A stretch of 5,025 nucleotides of DNA. Origin: Deltaproteobacteria bacterium. Lineage in GTDB: Bacteria > Desulfobacterota > Binatia > UBA9968. Where the stretch lies: assembly GCA_021323355.1 (NCBI GenBank), contig JAJONK010000416.1:1-5025 (forward strand), read 5' to 3'. The position numbers and the translations under genes are program-made. Below the pieces are notes generated by a model that saw only the letters and a program-made list of their open reading frames with translations, ran no database searches and was not told the origin of the DNA. Shown here one piece after another: positions 1 to 5,025 of this stretch; the stretch's first letter is position 1, and each line of letters begins with the position of its first letter.

Positions 1-170
1 GGCTGCTCCAATCCGGCAATACAGCGAAGCGTCGTCGTCTTGCCGCAGCCGCTAGGGCCGAGCAAGGTAAACAACTCGCCTTTGCCCACTTCAAAGGAGA
101 CGCCGCGAAGCGCGCGGACTTCGCCTCTGGCGCCGGCGAAAGATTTTTGCAGATCTTTAACTGTGATCAT
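1..170 (-). CDS. ABC transporter ATP-binding protein, N-terminal fragment (cut by window edge)
   Basis: This is the first 56 residues of the nucleotide-binding subunit that would power the importer encoded just upstream. It starts MITVKDLQKSF, the usual first beta strand of an ABC ATPase. The aromatic A-loop position is not obvious. The segment ALRGVSFEVGKGELFTLLG leads into a perfect Walker A, GPSGCGKTT, at residues 38-46, followed by TLRCIAGLE. The Q-loop, signature, Walker B and H-loop lie outside the window. ATG at 170 is the only reasonable start, because an in-frame TAA lies four codons upstream. No strong Shine-Dalgarno is visible, only GGAA about 15 nt before the ATG. The 108-nt gap to the permease stop contains nothing I recognise. 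By context it belongs to the iron/thiamine/spermidine importer class (FbpC/PotA-like). The family call is secure; the substrate is unknown. Confidence 0.93.
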   Translation of the reverse strand, partial: MITVKDLQKSFAGARGEVRALRGVSFEVGKGELFTLLGPSGCGKTTTLRCIAGLEQ

Positions 171-278
171 TTCGAAAGCGACTTATTCCGAAGCTTTGCC
201 CCTCTTGGCGGCTTGGCGCGAGTGAAATTCCGGATTCTCCCGCAATGCCGGCAAGCTCGCCAAGAATCAAGGGCTGGC

Positions 279-1811
279 CTAGGGATTTGCACCCTGCCGG
301 AAGCGCGCAAACAGCTGTCCGCCGAGCAGTAACACGGCAGATAAGAGGATCAACATTACGCCTAGAGCCGCGGCATCGGTGGTCCGCCCGTTTTGCCACA
401 TGCTCCAGATCATCGTCGAAACCACTACGGTATCAGGATTGTAGAGCATAAGCGCCATCGACAGCTCCTGCATGGCGTGGACCGCCACCCAAAAAAAGAC
501 GTTGATCATGGCCGGTGCCAAGAGCGGCATGGTGATTTTGCGCATGGTCCGCGCCCACGGCGCGCGTGACATCTGTGATGCTTCTTCCAGCTCGCCGTGC
601 ACCTGCATGAGCGCGGAAGTCATCGTGCGCGAGCTATACGCGAGATATCGCGTCGTCATCGCCAGCGCGATGATCCACAAGGTGCCGTAGATTGGAAGTG
701 GAAATCGAACGTAGACAAAGATAAATGCCAGGCCGATGACGATGCTCGGCACGCACTGCGGCAAGAATGACACCGTCGCCAGATAATGCGAGAGGGCATC
801 GGCAACTCTGGTGCGCCGCACTATCCGTCGAGAGTGACCCGCGCGAGAGAATCTGCCGAAGGGACCGCATAGAACGGCTGGAGGCTCGTCCAGATGAGCA
901 TCAGAAACGGCAGCACTACGGCCAGCGCGACATAGAGGACACAAAGCGCCGTTGCCGGCGCCGTCCATCCGCCAAGCTCTATCTGCCGCGGGCGATAGCC
1001 TTTGCCGGTGATCGTGGTGAATCTTTCCTGGTGCGCCGTCAACCGCTGGTACGCCCACATGAGCAGTAGCGCCATGGCTAACACCAGTGCCCCCAAGGCC
1101 GAAGCCAAACCGTAATCGGGCAAGCCGACTTCCGAGTGGGTCGCCCAATAGATCGCCGTGCTGAGAACGCGAATGCGCGCGGTGAAACCGAGCAGCTCTG
1201 TTCCTCCAGTGATGGATCCATGGCGCGAAACGAAGCCGCGATCATGAGATACGCCGACGGCACCAGGCGCAAGCCTTGAACGAAGCACATGCCCGAGAGC
1301 GTGTAGATATCGAACGGTCCGGAGTCTCCCGTTAAGCCGAGCAGGTTGCGCAAGACAACGTTTACCAGACCGATGCGCGGATCGAGCAGCTGAATCCAGG
1401 CGATCGCCGAGAGCAGCGACGGAATCGTCATCGGCACGAGAATCAGAGCGGCGATCCACCGGCGGGCGGGGATTGCCGTGCGCTCTAAAAGCCACGCCAT
1501 GAGAACGGCCAGCGGCAGGCCAATCGCCAATGATCCGGCCGTGAAGTAAAATGTATTCAGAAAAATCGGCAACGTCGAAGAGCTGGTCAGAACCGTTATG
1601 TAATTGGCCAGTGTCATTCCGGTCGTTTCAAAAGGCAGCTTATCTTCCGTGCTTTTGACGCTGGCGTAGAGCAGCATGATGAGCGGCACAAGAACCAGAT
1701 AAGAGACAACGATGATGGTGCAACCCAAGGTAACGGCTCGAACATCGGACCATTACGCAAAGTCACTTTGATACCAAGAACGAACGCACGAAGCACCTGA
1801 ACGGCTTTCAT
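279..1811 (-). pseudogene. Broken two-domain ABC transporter permease (FbpB-like)
   Basis: The inner-membrane channel subunit of the importer is readable only by joining frames. Segment 1 (1811 to about 1733) gives MKAVQVLRAFVLGIKVTLRN. Segment 2 (1728-1201) carries four membrane helices, including SYLVLVPLIMLLYASV and WIAALILVPMTIPSLLSAIAW, and ends MDPSLEE, where the first EAA coupling loop should begin. Segment 3 (1198 to about 824) resumes at ELLGFTARIRVLSTAIYW, then PDYGLASALGALVLAMALLL, and ends RVTLDG before TAG. Segment 4 (827-279) resumes at RIVRRTRVADALSHYLATV, contains the second EAA loop and ends FARFRQGANP. Compared with family members as I remember them, the first EAA loop plus the following helix (about 40 residues) is missing at junction 1, and a helix (about 35 residues) at junction 2. 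All three frame changes have the sign expected for loss of 3n+1 nt. In the second EAA loop (LEEASQMSRAPW) the conserved Gly is Arg. Start 1811 is preferred because a TTG at 1728 would begin inside helix 1 without a ribosome site. Misassembly is the main alternative to real decay. Confidence 0.85.
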
Positions 1812-1863
1812 CGCGCCAAGAGACTCCGGCTCCGCGATCTCGATCGCCTTCTCTTATAGGCCC

Positions 1864-1879
1864 CGTGCTTCGCTGCACG
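1864..1879 (-). other. Small hairpin between binding-protein and permease genes
   Basis: Arms CGTGC / GCACG with a 6-nt loop lie about 20 nt after the binding-protein stop, in the 86-nt gap before the permease. Such intergenic stems can protect the upstream message and let binding proteins be made in excess over the permease. Here the stem is only 5 bp and has no T-tract, so a role is speculative. Confidence 0.25.
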
Positions 1880-1897
1880 CGCGTTGCCATTGAATTG

Positions 1898-2959
1898 TTA
1901 GCGCAGCGCTCCAAGCAGTTTTCCCATCTCGCGCTGAATTTCGAGAATCGATGTGAAGGTCTTATCGGTCTCCAAGATAACTGGCGGTTTCTCGTTCCTA
2001 ATTCTTTCGGCAACGTTCCCGATTGCGTTCTTGCCCACTTCCATGGCTTGGCCCCGGGTGGCGTATCTTATCTTCTGCCCTTCAGGGGTTCCCATCCAGC
2101 CGGCAAAAAACCTACCCGCATTAGGACGCGGTGCGGTTTTGAGAACTCCCTCCGCAGACGTCAGAACCGGCAATGGCGAAACCGGAACCCAATCCACCGC
2201 CGCTCCCTGTTTTTTCAAACCTTCAATCGTAAATGCGTACGTGCCCACGGCAATCGAAACCTGCCCGCCAGCTAACGCATTGGCAACGGTGGTGCCGCCT
2301 TGAACAATCAGTGGTTGCTGCTGTGAAACTATTTTCTTGGTGAGCTCGATCGCCTTGTCCTTGCCCCATTCGGTGCCGAGCATGGCGAACGGAACCAGAC
2401 GTGCCTCGATGATGATTTTCCTGCCCTTCCATTTCGGATCCGCGAGATCCTCCCAGCGCTTGGGCGCTTCCTGGGCACTCACGGTCTTGGTGTTATAGGC
2501 AATGGGCAAGGTGAGATTATAGCCGCCGACCAACCGCTGGTCGGCATAGACAGCATCGAGGCCAAAAATTTTTTCCCATCCCGAATAGGGCGCCAACATA
2601 TCGCGATCAATCAGAGGGCGCAGCGCCCGTAACGACCCCGATTGTATGACATCGACGGCGGCCGGCTTGCCGGCTTGGCTTTCAGCGATTATTCGCTGGA
2701 CGAGCGGCTCCGGGATGCTTTCGAAGGATTCGATCTTGATCCCGGGATACTGTTTATCCAACGCCTCCTGCATGCGTTGATAAACGATCGCATCCGTTGG
2801 CCCCCAGATGACTACTCGCCCTTCCTTCCTGGCGGCGTTGTAAAGTTCCTTGATGCCTTCGCTGTCACCCTTGCCCTTTTCTTGAGCGTAGCCCGTGTCG
2901 CTAAAGAAAACGCTCATCAAACAGATCATGACTGTCGCGACGAATGCTCTAGATTTCAT
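1898..2959 (-). CDS. Periplasmic substrate-binding protein of an ABC importer (AfuA/FbpA-like fold family)
   Basis: This is a 353-residue periplasmic solute-binding protein that should deliver ligand to the adjacent permease and ATPase. Residues 1-25 are a signal peptide: MKSR, a hydrophobic core (AFVATVMICLMSVFF) and a G-Y-A cleavage site before QEKGK. The mature part starts with a helix (IKELYNAARKEGRVVIWG) and contains the family pattern PKRWEDLADPKWKGR at residues 166-180, typical of the iron/thiamine/putrescine extracellular-binding group. Length is normal. The start at 2959 is chosen because GGGAGG sits 9 nt upstream; a TTG ten codons earlier has no such site and would spoil the signal peptide. 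The adjacent Tyr pair that binds iron in FbpA is not evident: the likely equivalent region reads GTYAFTIEGLKKQG (residues 239-252). Iron is therefore not supported, and the ligand could be an organic anion or other small solute. It lies 54 nt after the hydrolase gene in the same operon. The reading frame looks intact, unlike the permease. Confidence 0.92.
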   Translation of the reverse strand: MKSRAFVATVMICLMSVFFSDTGYAQEKGKGDSEGIKELYNAARKEGRVVIWGPTDAIVYQRMQEALDKQYPGIKIESFESIPEPLVQRIIAESQAGKPAAVDVIQSGSLRALRPLIDRDMLAPYSGWEKIFGLDAVYADQRLVGGYNLTLPIAYNTKTVSAQEAPKRWEDLADPKWKGRKIIIEARLVPFAMLGTEWGKDKAIELTKKIVSQQQPLIVQGGTTVANALAGGQVSIAVGTYAFTIEGLKKQGAAVDWVPVSPLPVLTSAEGVLKTAPRPNAGRFFAGWMGTPEGQKIRYATRGQAMEVGKNAIGNVAERIRNEKPPVILETDKTFTSILEIQREMGKLLGALR

Positions 2960-2968
2960 AGGCCAATA

Positions 2969-2974
2969 CCTCCC
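2969..2974 (-). promoter_or_regulatory. Ribosome binding site of the binding-protein gene
   Basis: GGGAGG (minus strand) stands 9 nt before ATG 2959. It is the strongest Shine-Dalgarno in the window and decides the start in favour of ATG over the upstream in-frame TTG at 2989. Confidence 0.85.
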
Positions 2975-2990
2975 GATCGTTGCGCCCAAA

Positions 2991-3011
2991 GTTCAATCCT
3001 CAACGTTCAAT
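2991..3011. repeat. Direct 7-bp repeat in the hydrolase/binding-protein gap
   Basis: GTTCAAT occurs at 2991-2997 and again at 3005-3011 (14-nt period) within the 54-nt gap. It is short and may be chance. Confidence 0.3.
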
Positions 3012-3013
3012 GG

Positions 3014-3847
3014 CTAGTGGATCGGATGGCGCTGCAAAAAATTTTCTAACGCAATCAGCGCGCCGTCGCCGTCCCAAAATGTCATATGCTTGATGTTGGG
3101 TACGAGCGCCAGCTCGCTGCCGGGAACAAGCTCCGCAAGTCGCCGTGCCGTTGCCACCGGAGTGCTGCCGCCGCGATTAACGTCATCCTCCGCGCCGCAA
3201 AGAATCAACGTCGGCACTTTTACTTTCGGCGCGTTGCCAAGGGTGTCCCAGGTACGCCGCGCCTCGTAATGATAGCGATGCTGCTCCGGGCTCGTCTGTC
3301 TCTTCCACAGGGCATCCGACAGCGCGCGGACGACTTCCGGATGCTCTCGGTAGAATCTTTCACCGAACGCCATGTGCGTGTTCTCGACGTGACCACGGAT
3401 GAAGCGTTCGAAGCCGTGCTCGCGAATCTCTTCTTCATCGGTGTTGCGCATCTGGCGGGGAGCGCCGTCGGTTGCCTTCATTCCGGCGCCTGCCGCCACG
3501 ATCGTCAAGGTTGCGATCAAGTCGGGCCGTTCGATGGCGATAGCCTGAACAATCTGACCGCCGAGCGCAAATCCCGCCGCATGAACTCGGGTGATTTTCA
3601 GCTGCTCAAGAAGCCCGGCGCAGTCTTTAGCGAACTGGCTGATGGTGTAGCCATGATCCGGTTTGCTGCTGTAGCCAGTGCCGCGACAATCGAAAATGAT
3701 CGTGCGGTAGCGCCGCGACAGAAACGGCACGACATTGATTTTCCAAGTGTCGCATGGCCACCAGGAAGGCGGCGCCAGCAAAACGACCTCGCCTTCTCCA
3801 GAATCCTCGTAATAAATCTGCACATCGTTTAAATTGGCCGTGGGCAT
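3014..3847 (-). CDS. Alpha/beta-hydrolase-fold protein lacking the canonical nucleophile
   Basis: A 277-residue soluble protein with no signal peptide, so presumably cytoplasmic. The fold is clear. Residues 51-61 give IFDCRGTGYSS, the conserved D-x-RG-x-G-x-S turn after strand 4. The nucleophile elbow is at residues 91-97 (AGFALGG). Strand 7 ends LILCGAEDD with the likely acid Asp221, and NIKHMTFWD places the catalytic His at 254. The elbow should read G-x-S-x-G, but residue 94 is Ala (codon GCG, 3568-3566, one base from TCG Ser). The oxyanion His-Gly motif after strand 3 is replaced by Pro-Pro (residues 26-27, LLAPPSWWPCDTW). An ordinary esterase or lactonase mechanism is therefore doubtful. 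It could be inactive, bind ligand only, or use other chemistry. The start is supported by TTGGAG 7 nt upstream of ATG 3847. It is the first gene of the importer operon, suggesting a role with the imported solute, but no substrate can be named. Fold confident, activity unknown. Confidence 0.9.
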   Translation of the reverse strand: MPTANLNDVQIYYEDSGEGEVVLLAPPSWWPCDTWKINVVPFLSRRYRTIIFDCRGTGYSSKPDHGYTISQFAKDCAGLLEQLKITRVHAAGFALGGQIVQAIAIERPDLIATLTIVAAGAGMKATDGAPRQMRNTDEEEIREHGFERFIRGHVENTHMAFGERFYREHPEVVRALSDALWKRQTSPEQHRYHYEARRTWDTLGNAPKVKVPTLILCGAEDDVNRGGSTPVATARRLAELVPGSELALVPNIKHMTFWDGDGALIALENFLQRHPIH

Positions 3848-3854
3848 TTTTTAT

Positions 3855-3860
3855 CTCCAA
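3855..3860 (-). promoter_or_regulatory. Ribosome binding site of the hydrolase gene
   Basis: TTGGAG (minus strand) lies 7 nt before ATG 3847, separated by an A-rich spacer. It fixes the start of the first operon gene. Confidence 0.8.
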
Positions 3861-3861
3861 G

Positions 3862-3939
3862 GGATTAGGTTCAGGGCTTTTGTACAGCGAGGACAGACTT
3901 TCAAGTTCGTGATGAAATTGTTCGGTCGAGACCTAATCC
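3862..3939. repeat. 9-bp inverted repeat flanking the likely operon promoter region
   Basis: GGATTAGGT at 3862-3870 is exactly inverted as ACCTAATCC at 3931-3939, with 60 bp between the arms. One arm lies just before the hydrolase ribosome site, the other about 85 bp upstream of the ATG. Paired inverted sites around a promoter are what one expects of regulator binding with looping, but this is inference; a long-range RNA stem in the leader is the alternative. Confidence 0.45.
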
Positions 3940-3961
3940 AAAATCGATTTCGCTGCAACAG

Positions 3962-3975
3962 GTCACGTGGGTGAC
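3962..3975. other. Short palindromic hairpin GTCAC-4 nt-GTGAC
   Basis: Perfect 5-bp arms with a GTGG loop. It could be an operator-like site or part of a dispersed element; nothing nearby decides which. Confidence 0.35.
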
Positions 3976-4075
3976 ATGAAGCACAGGGACTGATGGGGAT
4001 TTAAACTGCACTGCTAAGTGGCAAACCGAACGCGATTCGATCGCAGGGGGCAGTAAAGCTGATGAGCCATCTCTA

Positions 4076-4091
4076 AGACCACTGAAGGTCT
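4076..4091 (-). other. Weak stem-loop after the 130-residue gene
   Basis: Arms AGACC / GGTCT with a 6-nt loop lie about 28 nt beyond the stop at 4119. The position suits a terminator, but the stem is only 5 bp and no T-tract follows on the minus strand, so an intrinsic terminator is not supported. Confidence 0.25.
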
Positions 4092-4118
4092 CAAGAACCA
4101 ACAGCCGGCTTATTCGCC

Positions 4119-4511
4119 TCATGAACGACTGGCTTCGTTTTGCCAGCTAGCGAACACTTTGTTTACTTCTTCGAGCCAAAACTTCTCGGGATCGGATACT
4201 TCGTAACCAAGGCGTTTGGCGAGCTGGAAAAAACCGGCCCCTGGCCTTTGATCGCCGGTTTTTCTAACAATCAGTGCGGTCATCATACCGCGCCCTGCTT
4301 CGGCTTCTTCCGTTGATATTTCTGCGAGGAACTGCGGCAATCTTGAGTCGTGAGGAGTTTCAAATGAGATCGAACGGATCTGATGCATGAAGTCGATGTA
4401 TGAAATCATTTTTTTTGCACGGGCGCACTCGACCAAAGCGGCTTTTCCGTCGGCTTTTGCGGCTTCCCATGCGGTGTCGCTAAATCCGTGCCTCGCCATA
4501 TTCCCCGTCAT
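4119..4511 (-). CDS. Conserved hypothetical small soluble protein (130 aa)
   Basis: I cannot assign a function. The protein has no signal peptide or membrane helix. The N-terminal half is helical and charged (AWEAAKADGKAALVECARAKK), followed by a short strand-like stretch, MISYIDFMHQI. The central part, LPQFLAEISTEEAEAGRGMM (residues 58-77), continues into TALIVRKTGDQRPGAGFFQLAKRLG, and the end is FWLEEVNKVFASW. I recall a widespread family of hypothetical proteins with the pattern E-I-S-x-x-E-x-x-x-G-R-x-M ... A-(V/L)-(I/V)-V ... P-G-x-G-F-F-x-L-A, and this matches it. The start is uncertain: ATG 4511 is used, ATG 4499 is possible, and a TTG at 4544 would overlap a perfect palindrome. None has a strong ribosome site. 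It lies alone between two spacers, with overlapping palindromes about 30 nt upstream that suggest its own regulation. Confidence 0.78.
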   Translation of the reverse strand: MTGNMARHGFSDTAWEAAKADGKAALVECARAKKMISYIDFMHQIRSISFETPHDSRLPQFLAEISTEEAEAGRGMMTALIVRKTGDQRPGAGFFQLAKRLGYEVSDPEKFWLEEVNKVFASWQNEASRS

Positions 4512-4540
4512 TAAGTATTCGAAGTCTCGTTCCGCTTTTT

Positions 4541-4560
4541 GCAAATTTGCTCACGAGCAA
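4541..4560. promoter_or_regulatory. Overlapping palindromes, candidate operator
   Basis: GCAAATTTGC (4541-4550) is a perfect 10-bp palindrome, and TTGCTC-AC-GAGCAA (4547-4560) is a perfect 6+6 inverted repeat sharing four bases with it. Together they form three TTGC/GCAA half-sites within 20 bp, 30 nt upstream of ATG 4511. This looks like a binding site for a dimeric regulator; no regulator gene is visible in the window. Confidence 0.5.
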
Positions 4561-4630
4561 CATCTCGACACCGGGTCTCGGCGGTTTTTTTTATTCTCCC
4601 TTAGGAACAACAATATCTTTCAGAGCAGAT

Positions 4631-4647
4631 GGTTCGACTGTTGAACC
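4631..4647. other. Hairpin with 7-bp stem in spacer, next to a short tandem repeat
   Basis: GGTTC pairs with GAACC, extended by a G-T and an A-T pair to a 3-nt loop. The right arm belongs to an 8-bp tandem repeat (TTGAACCC, then TTGAACCA, 4641-4656), so a second GAACC can compete for the same left arm. It lies 50-65 nt downstream of the cyclic nucleotide-binding gene. No T-tract follows on the minus strand, so it is at best a processing or protective stem. Confidence 0.35.
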
Positions 4648-4689
4648 CTTGAACCATGGCAACCTGGCTGCTGCTCGGAAGGTGATACC

Positions 4690-4703
4690 CCGGTGCTCAC
4701 CGG
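4690..4703 (-). other. Hairpin overlapping the stop codon of the cyclic nucleotide-binding gene
   Basis: Perfect arms CCGGT / ACCGG with a 4-nt loop; the TGA stop (4699-4697) sits in the loop and arm. There is no following T-tract, so it is not a standard terminator. Confidence 0.3.
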
Positions 4704-5025
4704 CTCAGACTTGCGACCTGCCGATTAGCGAATTCGATACGGTCGGCGAGGACGCGCAGTATGAAGTCATCGAAGGCGTTGGCGAGATCGGGGCGTTCGC
4801 GGCGCATCTTCTCGAAATTAATCAGTGTCAGGGTATAGAGGACGGCCGGGCCGTCGGAAGAGACCGTGGCCGAGCGCGACGACCGCCGGAAGAAGCCCAT
4901 TTCGCCGATGACGGTTTGCGTCTTGATGCGCCGCATTAGCAAACTGCCGCCATCGGCCAGGGCAATCTCAACGGCGAGCTGGCCGGCGGCGACGAGATCG
5001 ATGGTGTCGGCGGGCTCGCCCTCGC
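4697..5025 (-). CDS. C-terminal cyclic nucleotide-binding domain protein (N-terminus outside window)
   Basis: The last 108 residues of a longer protein. The frame stays open to the window edge, so the true start is upstream; the in-frame TTG at 4942 is internal. The fragment begins EGEPADTIDLVAAGQLAVEI, the G-x-x-x-x-x-(L/I)-x-x-(V/L)-x-x-G beta roll of CRP-type domains. The phosphate-binding cassette follows: IGEMGFFRRSSRSATV at residues 39-54, with the conserved G-E and the R-S-A that contact the cyclic phosphate. The tail, residues 67-104 (INFEKMRRERPDLANAFDDF onward), is the usual C-helix. The cassette looks binding-competent. No DNA-binding domain follows, so it is not a plain CRP regulator. 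The ending resembles cyclic nucleotide domains fused behind SulP/STAS anion transporters as I remember them, but a kinase, channel or stand-alone protein is possible. Confidence 0.88.
   Translation of the reverse strand, partial: EGEPADTIDLVAAGQLAVEIALADGGSLLMRRIKTQTVIGEMGFFRRSSRSATVSSDGPAVLYTLTLINFEKMRRERPDLANAFDDFILRVLADRIEFANRQVASLSR

Larger units (their letters stand above)
3848..4118. other. Intergenic region upstream of the importer operon
   Basis: This 270-bp stretch separates the 130-residue gene from the operon and must contain the operon promoter unless transcription reads through. I see the 9-bp inverted repeat, a GTCAC/GTGAC hairpin at 3962-3975 and a 5-bp stem at 4076-4091. I see no convincing -35/-10 pair. 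A minus-strand open frame of 73 codons crosses it, but its composition looks non-coding. Confidence 0.6.

Noticed and set aside
1205..1495. Upstream part of the minus-strand frame that starts at 1495
   Set aside because: Only the portion after about 1198 continues the permease; the earlier part is an out-of-frame reading of the first permease half.
2960..2989. TTG start ten codons upstream for the binding protein
   Set aside because: The strong GGGAGG site lies inside this extension, 9 nt before the ATG at 2959, and the extension would displace the signal peptide from the N-terminus.
3086..3832. Long plus-strand open frame (248 codons) opposite the hydrolase gene
   Set aside because: It mirrors the hydrolase, shows no domain logic and is rich in Arg and Ala runs typical of antisense frames in GC-rich DNA. 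The minus-strand frame has clear fold motifs and a ribosome site.
3879..3904. Sigma-70 promoter TTGAAA ... TACAAA for the importer operon (minus strand)
   Set aside because: The spacing is only 14 nt and the -10 box is poor, so it was not annotated.
3901..4122. Minus-strand 73-codon frame whose ATG overlaps the stop of the 130-residue gene by ATGA
   Set aside because: The overlap suggests coupling, but the translation is low in structure, has no recognisable motif, and runs through hairpins in an otherwise non-coding spacer.
4566..4592. Plus-strand intrinsic terminator (GC-rich stretch followed by eight T)
   Set aside because: The best stem before the T-tract is only about 3 bp, and no plus-strand gene ends here.
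4547..4939. Plus-strand 130-codon frame opposite the cyclic nucleotide-binding domain
   Set aside because: It is a shadow of the real minus-strand gene and of the spacer; it has no family signal.

Overview
The window is a 5-kb piece of a fairly GC-rich bacterial genome in which every gene I can support lies on the minus strand, so the biological order runs from high to low coordinates. The substrate-binding protein has a cleavable signal peptide, which together with the ABC importer layout suggests a Gram-negative organism. The style of the proteins (an expanded AfuA-like binding protein family, a two-domain FbpB-like permease, an alpha/beta hydrolase in the same operon) reminds me of uncultivated soil or sediment lineages such as Binatota, Tectomicrobia or Rokubacteria. 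That placement is an inference from memory only.

Layout from right to left. Positions 4697-5025 hold the C-terminal 108 residues of a protein ending in a cyclic nucleotide-binding domain; its N-terminus lies outside the window. A 185-bp spacer (4512-4696) follows. It contains a hairpin and, just before the next gene, two overlapping palindromes that look like an operator. Positions 4119-4511 encode a 130-residue soluble protein of unknown function. A 270-bp spacer (3848-4118) holds small hairpins and a 9-bp inverted repeat (3862-3870 / 3931-3939) bracketing the likely promoter region of the next operon.

The operon at 3847-1 encodes, in order: an alpha/beta-hydrolase-fold protein (3014-3847), a periplasmic substrate-binding protein of the iron/thiamine/putrescine-type family (1898-2959), a two-domain inner-membrane permease (279-1811) and the start of the ATPase (1-170, cut by the window edge). 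In principle the binding protein captures a solute, the permease and ATPase import it, and the hydrolase-fold protein acts on it or on a related metabolite.

Two things are wrong with this simple picture. The permease reading frame is broken in three places, and at two of them a conserved block appears to be missing (about 40 residues each, judged against the family from memory). The hydrolase has Ala where the catalytic nucleophile should be and lacks the usual His-Gly oxyanion motif. The operon may therefore be decaying, the permease region may be misassembled, or the hydrolase may belong to a subfamily with altered chemistry. I found no tRNA, rRNA, CRISPR array, intact mobile element or convincing new system.
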